64,000 nt of DNA, from positions 1 to 64,000 of the forward strand of contig MKUE01000115.1 in NCBI GenBank assembly GCA_001897675.1, read 5' to 3'. Shown here in pieces: positions 26,044 to 34,620 of this stretch. Positions within the stretch are counted from its first letter, which is position 1, and each line of letters begins with the position of its first letter. Both the position numbers and the translations under genes were made by a program. The DNA is from Thiobacillus sp. 65-1059 (lineage in GTDB: Bacteria; Pseudomonadota; Gammaproteobacteria; Burkholderiales; Thiobacillaceae). Under the pieces are notes generated by a model. The model worked only from the letters and a program-made list of their open reading frames with translations. It did no database searches and had not been told where the DNA came from.

Positions 26044-26517
26044 ATGCAGAACACGACATCCCCGACCATCCAGAACCTGGAAGCCGCCTTCGCCGGCGAG
26101 TCGATGGCTCACATCAAGTACCTGTGGTTCGCCCGCCAGTGCCGCAAGGCCGGCGACGAAGCGACCGCCCGGGTGTTCGAGGACACCGCGGCGCAGGAGA
26201 TGCTGCACGCCTTCGGCCATGCCGAGCTGCTGTTCGCCGACGAAGCGATGACGCCGGCCAAGTGCCTGCAATACGCGATCGAGGGCGAGACCCACGAGTA
26301 CACCGAGATGTACCCGAAGTTCCGCCACGAGGCGATGCAGGAAGGGCACGACGCTGCGGTGGCCGAGATCGACGAGCAGATCGCCGAATCGAAGCAGCAC
26401 GCCGAGATGTTCAAGGCCGTTCTGGACAAGGCCGCCAAGCGCTTCGCCGCGCTGGCCAAGGTGGAAGAGAAGCACGCGAAGCACTACCAGGCGCAGAAGG
26501 ACGCGATCAGCGCCTGA
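26044..26517 (+). CDS. Rubrerythrin without a rubredoxin domain
   Basis: A 157-residue ferritin-like diiron protein. Metal ligands lie in [45 protein letters not shown] and [10 protein letters not shown] (the ExxH pairs). Classical rubrerythrins are about 190 residues with a C-terminal rubredoxin domain; here that domain is encoded separately 38 nt downstream. It is expected to reduce hydrogen peroxide using electrons from the rubredoxin and reductase genes that follow. AGGAG precedes the ATG. The promoter region upstream is AT-rich with several palindromes. Confidence 0.92.
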   Translation: MQNTTSPTIQNLEAAFAGESMAHIKYLWFARQCRKAGDEATARVFEDTAAQEMLHAFGHAELLFADEAMTPAKCLQYAIEGETHEYTEMYPKFRHEAMQEGHDAAVAEIDEQIAESKQHAEMFKAVLDKAAKRFAALAKVEEKHAKHYQAQKDAISA

Positions 26518-26555
26518 ACGGATCAACCGAAATCATTCAACTGAAAGGACCCATC

Positions 26556-26729
26556 ATGAAAGTTTGGCAATGCATTGTTTGCGGTTACATCTACGACGAA
26601 GCCCAGGGCGACCCGGAGCACGGCATCGCTCCCGGCACCCGCTGGGAGGACGTGCCGGAGAGCTGGGAATGCCCGGACTGCGGCGTCGCGAAAGCGGATT
26701 TCGAGATGGCTGAAGTCAGCGCCGCCTGA
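26556..26729 (+). CDS. Rubredoxin
   Basis: A 57-residue one-iron electron carrier. Its four Cys ligands are in [16 protein letters not shown] and [13 protein letters not shown]. The length and [11 protein letters not shown] linker are typical. It lies between rubrerythrin and a rubredoxin reductase, so it most likely passes electrons from the reductase to rubrerythrin. AAAGGA precedes the ATG. Confidence 0.96.
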   Translation: MKVWQCIVCGYIYDEAQGDPEHGIAPGTRWEDVPESWECPDCGVAKADFEMAEVSAA

Positions 26730-26788
26730 GCCTCGCCACCATCCCCGGGGCCGCGCCCGCCGCGGCCTCGCCGACCCAGGAGAACCCC

Positions 26789-27925
26789 ATGCATCCCATC
26801 GTCATCGTCGGTTCCGGCCTCGCCGGCTACACGCTGCTGAAGGAAATCCGCAAGCGCGACACCGCCACGCCGGTCACGCTGGTGACCGCGGACGACGGCA
26901 CCTTCTATTCCAAGCCCAACCTGTCGAACGCGCTCGCCGCGGGCAAGTCCGCCGCGGCTCTGGCGGGCGCCGGCGCGGAGGACATGGCGGCCGGGCAGGG
27001 CGCGACGGTGCTGACGCACACCCGCGTCACCGCAATCGACACGCAGAGGCAGCGCATCCGCAGCGACGCCGGCGAACTCGAATACGGCAAGCTGGTGCTC
27101 GCGCTCGGCGCCGACCCGTTGCCGCATGGCCTCGCCGGCAGCGGCGCGGCGAGCGTGCTGGCGGTGAACGATCTGGCCGATTACGCCGCGTTCCGCAGCG
27201 CCATCGCCGGCAAGCAGCGCGTCGCCGTGCTCGGCGGCGGCCTCATCGGCTGCGAATTCGCCAACGACCTGGCGCACGCCGGCTTCGCGGTCGACGTGGT
27301 GCATTTGGGCGAGTGGCCGCTGGAGCGCCTGCTGCCGGTCGAGGCCGGCCAGCGCCTGGCCGACAGCCTCGCCGCGCTGGGAGTGAGCTGGCATTTCGGG
27401 CGCACCGCAACAGGCGTCGAGCGGACGGCGACCGGCTATCGCGTTGCGCTCGACAACGGCGAGGTCATCGAAACCGACGTGGTGCTGTCGGCGATCGGTC
27501 TCAGGCCGCGCACCGGGCTGGCGCAGGCGGCGGGCATCCCGACGGGGCGCGGCATCCGGACCGACCGCCTGCTGCAAACCGGCGCCCCGAACGTGTACGC
27601 GATGGGCGACTGCGCCGAAGTCGAGGGGCTCAACCTGCCCTATGTGCAGCCGTTGCTGCTGCAGGCGCGCGCGCTCGCCGCCACGCTCGCCGGGACGCCG
27701 ACGCCGGTTGTCTATCCGGCGATGCCGGTGATGGTGAAAACCCCGGCGCATCCGGTGGCGGCGCTGCCGCCCCAGGCCGGCGCGACGGGCGGCTGGCAAG
27801 TGGAATGCGGCGACACCGGGGTCTGCGCGCTGCATACCGACGGCAGCGGCCGGCTGCAGGGATTTGTGCTGACCGGCGGCGAAACCGGCCGCCGCAGCGC
27901 GCTGCTGAAGGAACTGGCGGGCTGA
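26789..27925 (+). CDS. NAD(P)H:rubredoxin reductase
   Basis: A 378-residue FAD/NAD-dependent oxidoreductase. The FAD motif is IVGSGLAGYTLLKE at the N-terminus, the NAD(P)-binding motif is VAVLGGGLIGCEFAND mid-protein, and the C-terminal FAD motif is NVYAMGDCAEVEG. Size and context fit rubredoxin reductase: it follows rubrerythrin and rubredoxin in the same direction, with CAGGAG before ATG 26789. It would reduce rubredoxin with NADH or NADPH to drive peroxide reduction. Confidence 0.88.
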   Translation: MHPIVIVGSGLAGYTLLKEIRKRDTATPVTLVTADDGTFYSKPNLSNALAAGKSAAALAGAGAEDMAAGQGATVLTHTRVTAIDTQRQRIRSDAGELEYGKLVLALGADPLPHGLAGSGAASVLAVNDLADYAAFRSAIAGKQRVAVLGGGLIGCEFANDLAHAGFAVDVVHLGEWPLERLLPVEAGQRLADSLAALGVSWHFGRTATGVERTATGYRVALDNGEVIETDVVLSAIGLRPRTGLAQAAGIPTGRGIRTDRLLQTGAPNVYAMGDCAEVEGLNLPYVQPLLLQARALAATLAGTPTPVVYPAMPVMVKTPAHPVAALPPQAGATGGWQVECGDTGVCALHTDGSGRLQGFVLTGGETGRRSALLKELAG

Positions 27926-27970
27926 ATTGCGGAGTCTTCTTCGCTTGCGGCAAGGCGGCGCGGCCGCCCG

Positions 27971-28417
27971 TCAGCAGCGCGGGCAGGCCTGCACCGGCAG
28001 GCCGCGGGCGATCCAGCCCGGTCCGGCGCTGCTTCCCGTCATGCCTTCCTTGATGTTGTAGACCCGGGTGAAGCCGGCTTCGCGCAGCATCCTCTGGACA
28101 TGCGTGGTGCGGTTGCCGGCGCGGCAGAGGAGGCCGATCGGGGCGTGCTTGTCGCCGCCCAGTTCGGCGGCCACCTGGCGGGCGAAGCCGCCTTCGCGCT
28201 GCGCGGCCGCCAGGCTGATGCGCAGCGCGCCCGGGACCACGCCGGTTTTGCGCCATTCGTCGGGGCGCCGCACGTCGATCAGCGTCAGCCTGCCGGCTCG
28301 CGCCTGGCCATAGGCGTCGGGCGCGCTCAAGGTAGGCCCGTCATTGCGCGAACAGGCAGGGGTCGACAGCAGCATGAGCGCGGCAATCGCCGCAACCGCC
28401 AGGCGTGGCACCAGCAT
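27971..28417 (-). CDS. Exported single-domain rhodanese-like protein
   Basis: A 148-residue protein with an N-terminal signal (VAAIAALMLLSTPACS, possibly lipidated but with a weak lipobox) and one rhodanese domain. The active-site loop is LLCRAGNRT with the catalytic Cys, and TLIDVRRPDEW and GVVPGALRIS are family motifs. It would handle sulfane sulfur in the periplasm. It is convergent with rubredoxin reductase and divergent from the QueD-like gene. Confidence 0.85.
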   Translation of the reverse strand: MLVPRLAVAAIAALMLLSTPACSRNDGPTLSAPDAYGQARAGRLTLIDVRRPDEWRKTGVVPGALRISLAAAQREGGFARQVAAELGGDKHAPIGLLCRAGNRTTHVQRMLREAGFTRVYNIKEGMTGSSAGPGWIARGLPVQACPRC

Positions 28418-28508
28418 GGTCGCTCCGTAACGGGACAGGACGCCATGAGTTTATCCGGGACGGCAAAGGCCGCATAGCCAGCACCGGCCGCATGCGCGAA
28501 AATGCCGC

Positions 28509-28868
28509 ATGGACATCTTCCGCATCTTCCACCTGCAATGCGCGCGGCGGCTTCCCGCGCTGCCCGCATCGCATCCCTGTTCGCGCCTGCATGGCCATTC
28601 GTTCGAGGTCGAGCTGACCGTCAGCGGCGACGTCGACCCCGTGCTTGGCTGGGTGCTCGACTTCGCCGACATCGAGGCGGCCTGGCAGCCGATCCATGCG
28701 GCGCTCGATCACCGCTGCCTCAACGATATCGCCGGGCTAGACAATCCCACCAGCGAAAATCTGGCGCAGTGGCTGTGGCGGCAGCTCGAGCCCGCGCTGC
28801 CCGGATTGTCGCGGATAAAAGTGATGGAAACGCACGATTCGGGCTGCATCTACAGCGGGCCGGCCTGA
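28509..28868 (+). CDS. 6-pyruvoyl-tetrahydropterin synthase/QueD family protein
   Basis: A 119-residue enzyme of the T-fold PTPS/QueD family. Zinc and catalytic residues are seen in CSRLHGHSFEVE (Cys, HGH), WVLDFADIEA, ALDHRCLND and the late MET-HDSGCIY segment (Glu and His). It could make 6-carboxy-tetrahydropterin for queuosine or deazapurine synthesis. No other queuosine genes are adjacent, so the pathway is uncertain. Confidence 0.86.
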   Translation: MDIFRIFHLQCARRLPALPASHPCSRLHGHSFEVELTVSGDVDPVLGWVLDFADIEAAWQPIHAALDHRCLNDIAGLDNPTSENLAQWLWRQLEPALPGLSRIKVMETHDSGCIYSGPA

Positions 28869-28956
28869 GCGCCTGCTGGGAGGCGCGGTTCCGCGCGCCA
28901 TCGCGGCGCCGGCTGCGGTTTCGTCGCGCGCAGCGGAATGGTGGAAACATCGCTTG

Positions 28957-28984
28957 CAATATTCTAATGATCGCGCGAATATTG
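28957..28984. promoter_or_regulatory. Probable operator of the ArsR-rhodanese regulator
   Basis: Perfect inverted repeat CAATATTC and GAATATTG with a 12-bp spacer, ending 5 nt before the ArsR-family start codon. Position and symmetry suit an autoregulatory ArsR site that blocks transcription when bound. Confidence 0.6.
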
Positions 28985-28989
28985 TCCTC

Positions 28990-29646
28990 ATGGATAAACG
29001 CAAAACCAAGGACCTGCTCTACGAACAGGTCGCCCGCATCGGCAAGGCGGTTTCCAGCCCCAAGCGGCTGGAACTGCTGGAAATCCTCGCGCAGGGCGAG
29101 AAGACCGTCGACGCTTTGGCCGCCGAAGCCGGCATCGACATCAAGCTGGCGAGCGCGCATCTCAAGGTGCTGAAAGAGGCGCGCCTGGTCGAGGCGCAGC
29201 GCGACGGCCGTTTCATCGCCTACCGCCTGTCCGGGGCGGACGTCAGCGCGCTGTGGGTCAACCTGCGCACGGTGGCGGAAGAACACCTGGTCGAGCTGAA
29301 AGTGGCGATGGAGCGGATCTTCGCTGCGCCGGAAAAACTCGACGCCGAGACGCGCCGCTCGCTGATGGAGAAGGCGCGGCGCGGCGAGGTGGTGGTGATC
29401 GACGTGCGCCCGTCGGCCGAATACGCAACCGGCCACCTGCCGTTTGCGCGCTCGCTGCCGCTGTCCGAACTCAAGCAGCGGCTGGCAGAGCTGCCCGCCG
29501 ACCGCGACGTCGTCGCCTATTGCCGCGGGCCGTTCTGCATGATGTCCGCCGAGGCGGTGGCGCTGCTGAAGGAACACGGCTACCGCGCACGGAAGATCGC
29601 CGACGGCATCCCCGAATGGCAGGCGGCCGGTCTGCCGCTGGCATGA
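28990..29646 (+). CDS. ArsR-family regulator fused to a rhodanese domain
   Basis: A 218-residue two-domain protein. Residues 1-105 form an ArsR winged helix (SSPKRLELLEILAQ and IDIKLASAHLKVLKEARLV). Residues 125-215 form a rhodanese (VVVIDVRPSAEYATGHLP, active loop YCRGPFCMMS with Cys178 and Cys183). The ArsR half has no cysteine, unlike the persulfide sensors BigR and SqrR, so sulfane sulfur is probably sensed at the rhodanese loop. ATG 28990 is preferred over an upstream ATG inside the operator. It precedes the persulfide dioxygenase gene by 59 nt and is its likely controller. Confidence 0.9.
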   Translation: MDKRKTKDLLYEQVARIGKAVSSPKRLELLEILAQGEKTVDALAAEAGIDIKLASAHLKVLKEARLVEAQRDGRFIAYRLSGADVSALWVNLRTVAEEHLVELKVAMERIFAAPEKLDAETRRSLMEKARRGEVVVIDVRPSAEYATGHLPFARSLPLSELKQRLAELPADRDVVAYCRGPFCMMSAEAVALLKEHGYRARKIADGIPEWQAAGLPLA

Positions 29647-29705
29647 CCTTGATGCGTCCGGCCCCGAACCCCTGCCTGCCCTGAATTAATACCAAGGAGA
29701 CTGCC

Positions 29706-30437
29706 ATGTTTTTCCGTCAACTGCTGGCGAAGGACGCCACGCTTTCCTATTTCTTCGGCTGCGGCTCCTGCCATGTCGGCGTCGCCGTCGATCCGGTGCT
29801 CGGCGACGAGGACTGGTTCATCGACGAAGCCGCCAAACAGGACGTCAAGATCACCCACGTGATCGACACCCATGTCCACGCCGACCACTTTTCCGGCGGC
29901 CGCAAGCTGGCCGAATTGAGCGGCGCGGCCTACTGCCTGCACGAAGCCAACGCCGGCCGCGTGAACTATCCCTTCGACGCGCTCGAGGACGGCCAGCGCA
30001 TCGTGGTCGGCAACGTCTTCGTCGACGTGCTGCACACCCCCGGCCATACGCCGGACTCGATCTGCCTGGTCGTCACCGACCAGCGCCGCGCCGAAGCGCC
30101 GTGGTTCGTGCTCACCGGCGACACCCTGTTCGTCGGCAGCGCCGGCCGGCCCGACCTCGCCGGCCGCGAAACCGAGATGGCGGGGCAGATCCACGACACC
30201 CTGCACCGGCGCTTGCTGACGCTGCCGGCCGAGGTCGAACTGTATCCCGGCCACACTTCGGGCAGCGCCTGCGGCGCCGGCATGTCGGGCAAGCCGATGT
30301 CGACCATCGGCTTCGAGAAACGCTGGAACCCGATGCTGGCGATGGGTCGCGACGAGTTCGTCGCCGCGCTGACGCAGTCGATCCCGCCACGCCCCGCGGA
30401 GATGGACCGCATGGTCGCCTTCAACCTCGGCAACTGA
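29706..30437 (+). CDS. ETHE1-like persulfide dioxygenase (MBL fold)
   Basis: A 243-residue metallo-beta-lactamase-fold protein of the ETHE1/Blh group, which oxidises glutathione persulfide to sulfite. The iron site motif is DTHVHADHFSGG, followed by HTPGHTPDSIC, LTGDTLFVG and LYPGHTSGS. It lacks a fused rhodanese domain. ACCAAGGAGA lies before the ATG. Placement behind an ArsR-rhodanese regulator and before a transporter supports a sulfane-sulfur role. Confidence 0.88.
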   Translation: MFFRQLLAKDATLSYFFGCGSCHVGVAVDPVLGDEDWFIDEAAKQDVKITHVIDTHVHADHFSGGRKLAELSGAAYCLHEANAGRVNYPFDALEDGQRIVVGNVFVDVLHTPGHTPDSICLVVTDQRRAEAPWFVLTGDTLFVGSAGRPDLAGRETEMAGQIHDTLHRRLLTLPAEVELYPGHTSGSACGAGMSGKPMSTIGFEKRWNPMLAMGRDEFVAALTQSIPPRPAEMDRMVAFNLGN

Positions 30438-30439
30438 AC

Positions 30440-31747
30440 ATGTCGCTCGCCCGGAACGCGGCGGACTACCGCTACGGCATCCGCCACAACTTCGCCCAGT
30501 TTTCGCACCAGCTGGTGCAGGTGTTCTTCGTCGGCCTCGCCATCGGCATGTTCCGCACCGTGGTGCCGGCGCTCGCCGAAACCGAGTTCGGCGTCGCCCG
30601 TGGCTCGTTCATGATGCTGATGGCCTTCGTCACCGCCTTCGGCTTCGTCAAGGGCACGCTCAATTTCGTGGCGGGCCGGTTGTCCGAGCGCCTGGGACGC
30701 AAGAAAGTATTGTTCATCGGCTGGCTGGCGGCGCTGCCGATCCCGTTCATGATCCTCTACGCGCCGAACTGGAGCTGGATCGTGGCGGCGACCGTGCTGC
30801 TGGGGGTGAACCAGGGCCTCGCCTGGTCGATGACGCAGACCGCCAAGCTCGACCTCACCCGCGCCGACCAGCGCGGCCTCACCATCGGGCTGAACGAGTT
30901 CGCCGGCTACTTCGGCGTCGCGGTGGCGGGCATCGTCACCGGCCACCTCGCCACGGCTTTGGGTCCGCGCGAAGGGCTGATGTTGTTCGGCCTCGCGGTG
31001 GTGGCGCTGGCCGGCCTGATGACGCTGCTGTGGGTGAAGGACACCCTGCCGTGGGCGCACGCCGAAGGCAAAAAGCACGCTGCCGGACAGATGGCCGGCC
31101 CGCAGCCGCGCTATCCGACCCATATTTCCGACCGGCCCGGCACCTGGGAGGTCTTCACCCTGATGTCGTGGCGCGATGCGCGCATGGCGTCGATCAGCCA
31201 GGCCGGGCTGGTGGAGAAGTTCGTCGATGCGCTGGTGTGGGTGTTCTTCCCGGTCTATCTCTACCGGCATGGCTTGAGCCTCGCCGGCATCGGCTGGGTG
31301 GTCGGCGTGTACGGCTTCGTCTGGGGCATTTCGCAGTTCTTCACCGGCCACTGGTCCGACCGCGTCGGCCGCAAGAAGCCGATCGTCGCCGGCATGTGGC
31401 TGTGCGGCGGCGGCGTCGCGCTGGTCGTGCTGGGCGAGGGCGAACTGTGGTGGTCGTTCGCCGCCGCCGTCATGGGCTTCGGCATGGCGCTCTTGTACCC
31501 CACGCTGTCGGCGGCGGTGTCCGACATCGCCCACCCCAACTGGCGCGGTTCGGCCATCGGCATCTACCGCTTCTGGCGCGACCTCGGCTACGGCATCGGC
31601 GCGCTGCTGCTGGGCGCGGTGGCGGCGCTTTTCGGCGGCATCGAGGCCGGCTTCTGGTTCACCGCCGCCGCCATGTTCGTCTCCGGCCTCATCGTCCTGC
31701 TGGCGTGCGAGGAAACCCATCCGCGCCTCAACCCGGATGCCGATTGA
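30440..31747 (+). CDS. Major facilitator superfamily transporter
   Basis: A 435-residue inner-membrane protein with 12 predicted helices and the MFS loop motifs GRLSERLGRKKV (after helix 2) and GHWSDRVGRKKP (after helix 8). It starts 2 nt after the dioxygenase stop, so it shares that transcript. A substrate linked to sulfur metabolism, such as sulfite, is an attractive inference but nothing in the sequence proves it. Confidence 0.87.
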   Translation: MSLARNAADYRYGIRHNFAQFSHQLVQVFFVGLAIGMFRTVVPALAETEFGVARGSFMMLMAFVTAFGFVKGTLNFVAGRLSERLGRKKVLFIGWLAALPIPFMILYAPNWSWIVAATVLLGVNQGLAWSMTQTAKLDLTRADQRGLTIGLNEFAGYFGVAVAGIVTGHLATALGPREGLMLFGLAVVALAGLMTLLWVKDTLPWAHAEGKKHAAGQMAGPQPRYPTHISDRPGTWEVFTLMSWRDARMASISQAGLVEKFVDALVWVFFPVYLYRHGLSLAGIGWVVGVYGFVWGISQFFTGHWSDRVGRKKPIVAGMWLCGGGVALVVLGEGELWWSFAAAVMGFGMALLYPTLSAAVSDIAHPNWRGSAIGIYRFWRDLGYGIGALLLGAVAALFGGIEAGFWFTAAAMFVSGLIVLLACEETHPRLNPDAD

Positions 31748-31855
31748 AGTCGAACCCTCCTGGAGCGCAGGCGGGAAGGGAGGTAAGCTCCGATCGATCA
31801 TGTGCCTGAACCGGAACCCGCCGTGGGCTTCGCCGAACCTGACGGGCGCAGCCCG

Positions 31856-33055
31856 ATGACCGCCTCCTCCCGCGGCAACATCCTGATCCTGGCGCTGAGC
31901 CAGGCCTTGACGCTTTCCGCGGTCGTCCTGTCGATGGCGCTCGCCGCGATCCTCGGCAGCATGCTCGCGCCCGACCAGGGACTGGCGACGCTGCCGGTGG
32001 CGGCGATGGTGATCGGTACCGCCATCGCCTCGCTGCCGGCGGCAATGCTGATGCGCCGGCATGGCCGCCGGCCGGGTTTCCTGCTTGGCGCGCTGCTGGG
32101 CGTCGGCGGCAGCCTGCTGTGCGCGCTGGCGCTCCAGCAGGGCAGTTTTGCCGCCTTCGTCGTCGGCCATTTCCTGCTCGGCAGCTACCAGGGATTCGCC
32201 AATTACTACCGCTTTGCCGCGGTCGAGGCGGCTGGGCCGCAGCGTGCCGGCAAGGCCGTTTCCCTGGTGGTGGCCGGCGGCGTGGTGGCGGCCTTCCTGG
32301 GCCCCCAGCTCGGCCAATGGGGGCGCGACTGGATCGGCGGGCAGATCTTCGTCGGCTCCTATCTGGCGCAGGGCGTCCTGAGCCTCGCCGCCCTGGCGCT
32401 GCTCTCCCGCCTTCGGCTCCCCGGGATGGCCGCCGCGCATGCCGGCGCCGTCCGCCCGCTGCGCGAAATCCTGGGCCAGCCCGTGCTGCGGGTTGCGATC
32501 TTCGGCGCCGCCATCGGCTACGCCGTGATGATCATGGTGATGACGGCGACGCCGCTGGCGATATTGGGCTGCGGCCTGCCGGAAACCAGCGTGACGCCGG
32601 TGATCCAGTGGCACGTGGTGGGCATGTTCGCGCCTTCCTTCTTCACCGGCTCGCTGATCCAGCGCTACGGGGCGCCGCGCATCATGCAGGCCGGATTCAT
32701 CCTGCTGCTCGGCCATGTCGCAGTGGCGTTATCCGGCGTCGAATTCCTGCATTTTCTGTCGGCGCTGGTGCTGCTCGGCGTCGGCTGGAATTTCGCCTTC
32801 ATCGGCGGCACCACGCTGCTGACCCAGACTTACCGGCCGGCCGAACAGCTGAAGGTGCAGGCGGTGAACGAGTTCGCCGTCTTCGGCCTGGTGGCGCTGG
32901 CCACCCTCTCGGCGGGCTGGCTCTACGACCGTTTCGGCTGGATCGCGCTGAATCTCGCGGTGGCGCCGCTGCTGGCCGCCGCGCTGATCGCGGTTGTCGG
33001 CATCGAGCGCCGCCTGCGCCGGCCGGCGATGGCTGCGGCCGGCGAGCAGGCCTGA
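31856..33055 (+). CDS. Second MFS transporter (YfcJ/YnfM-like)
   Basis: A 399-residue membrane protein with about 12 hydrophobic segments, of a different MFS subgroup from its upstream neighbour. Motifs include MLMRRHGRRPGFLLGALLG after helix 2 and VGHFLLGSYQGFANYYRFAAVE in helix 4. A GTG at 31802 would add 18 residues; the ATG at 31856 fits the usual short cytoplasmic start, but neither has a clear ribosome site. Substrate unknown. It follows the first MFS gene by about 110 nt. Confidence 0.8.
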   Translation: MTASSRGNILILALSQALTLSAVVLSMALAAILGSMLAPDQGLATLPVAAMVIGTAIASLPAAMLMRRHGRRPGFLLGALLGVGGSLLCALALQQGSFAAFVVGHFLLGSYQGFANYYRFAAVEAAGPQRAGKAVSLVVAGGVVAAFLGPQLGQWGRDWIGGQIFVGSYLAQGVLSLAALALLSRLRLPGMAAAHAGAVRPLREILGQPVLRVAIFGAAIGYAVMIMVMTATPLAILGCGLPETSVTPVIQWHVVGMFAPSFFTGSLIQRYGAPRIMQAGFILLLGHVAVALSGVEFLHFLSALVLLGVGWNFAFIGGTTLLTQTYRPAEQLKVQAVNEFAVFGLVALATLSAGWLYDRFGWIALNLAVAPLLAAALIAVVGIERRLRRPAMAAAGEQA

Positions 33056-33088
33056 TTCGCTGCGGACGCGAGGACGCCCGGCCAGGCG

Positions 33089-34405
33089 TCAAGCCGGCGC
33101 GTCGGGCGGCGTGCCTTCTGCGGGCGCAATCGGCGTGGCGAGGATCTTGTCGATGCGCTTGCCGTCGAGGTCGACCACCTCCAGCCGCCAGTTTTCCCAG
33201 ACCAGAATGTCGCCGGTCTGCGGCAGCCGTCCGGACAGCCACATCACCAGCCCGCTCAGCGTGTGGTAGCGGCCTTTGCCTTCCTCGGGCACGGTTTTCA
33301 GGCCGAGCCTGTCCTTGAGCTCGGGGATCGGGATCAGGCCGTCGAGGAACCAGGAGCCGTCCTCGCGCGGCACCGCCCAGGCGTCTTCCTGGTTGCGCGG
33401 CTTGAATTCTCCGGTCACCGCTTCCAGCACGTCCTGCAGCGTGACCAGGCCGTTGATCTCGCCGTATTCGTCGATGATCAGCACCATCTGGGTGTCGGAT
33501 GCGCGGAAGTGCTCCAGCAGGTCCATCCCGGTGAGGCTTTCCGGCACATACACCGCCGGCGTCAGCCGCACGGTCAGGTCGTCGGCGTTGCCGCCGCGCA
33601 GCTGCTGGTTGAGCAGCTGCTTGGCGGTGACGATGCCCAGCACCTCGTCGAGCCCGCCGCGGCAGACCGGAAAACGCGAGTGTTCCGATTCGGCGACGCG
33701 GCGCAGGTTTTCCTCCGGCGGCAGGCTGGCGTCGAGATAGACGATGTCGGCGCGCGGGATCATCAGCGAGTTGATGTGCCGTTCGTCGAGGCGGAACACG
33801 TTGCGCACCATGTCGCGTTCCTGCTGCTCGATCGCGCCGCTTTCCGAGCCTTCCTCCAGCAGGGCGTGGATTTCCTCCTCGATCACGCCTTCCTGGCTGG
33901 ACGGCTGCTTGCCCAGCAGGCGCAGGATCGCATCGGTCGACCCCGCCAGCAGGCGCACGAAGGGGCGCGCCAGAATCGCCAGCAGATGCATCGGGCGCGC
34001 CACCCGGCGGGCGATGCCCTCGGGATTGAACTGGCCGATGCGCTTCGGCACCAGCTCGCCGACTACGATCGAGACATAGGTGATGACGACGACCACCAGC
34101 GCGGTCGAGGCGATGCGGCCGGCTTCCGTTTCCAGCCCGAGCGACTGCAGCCACAGTGCCAGCGGCTGCGCCAGCGCCGCCTCGCCGACGATCCCGCTGA
34201 GGATGCCGATCGAGGTGATGCCGATCTGCACCGTCGACAGGAAGCGCGTCGGGTCGTCGTGCAGTTTCATCGCGACCGCTGCCGCGGCGTCGCCGTCCTC
34301 GGCCAGCCGCGCCAGGCGGGCGCGGCGCGCCGTCACCAGGGCGATTTCCGACATGGCGAACGCGCCGTTGAGCACGATCAGGGCGGTCAAGAACAGGATT
34401 TCCAT
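33089..34405 (-). CDS. HlyC/CorC family protein (DUF21-CBS-CorC)
   Basis: A 438-residue protein with an N-terminal DUF21 transmembrane domain (EILFLTALIVLNGAFAMSEIALV, then helices to about residue 150), a CBS pair (about 205-325, with SLMIPRADIVYLD) and a C-terminal CorC_HlyC domain (about 340-430). Such proteins are tied to magnesium or cobalt efflux or metal resistance. ATG 34405 starts directly at the first membrane helix and is preferred over an ATG 18 codons upstream. It is divergent from the P-type ATPase gene. Confidence 0.85.
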   Translation of the reverse strand: MEILFLTALIVLNGAFAMSEIALVTARRARLARLAEDGDAAAAVAMKLHDDPTRFLSTVQIGITSIGILSGIVGEAALAQPLALWLQSLGLETEAGRIASTALVVVVITYVSIVVGELVPKRIGQFNPEGIARRVARPMHLLAILARPFVRLLAGSTDAILRLLGKQPSSQEGVIEEEIHALLEEGSESGAIEQQERDMVRNVFRLDERHINSLMIPRADIVYLDASLPPEENLRRVAESEHSRFPVCRGGLDEVLGIVTAKQLLNQQLRGGNADDLTVRLTPAVYVPESLTGMDLLEHFRASDTQMVLIIDEYGEINGLVTLQDVLEAVTGEFKPRNQEDAWAVPREDGSWFLDGLIPIPELKDRLGLKTVPEEGKGRYHTLSGLVMWLSGRLPQTGDILVWENWRLEVVDLDGKRIDKILATPIAPAEGTPPDAPA

Positions 34406-34620
34406 GGATGTTCCAATCCAGTAGGGGTTGACGGGAGCGGACCAGCATTCGCCGCCCAAACCGAAGCGTAGACCGTGTTGCGCGCCCCGGCTGGGGCGGG
34501 GCCGTCAGGCCGGGGCGCCGGGGTCGGGCACATGGCGGCAAGCCGCCGCCCCCGAAGCGGCCGCGCGGCTGCGGTTCGGCTTGCCTATCCGCTGCAGTCC
34601 GGATCGGGGCCGTTGTGTCT

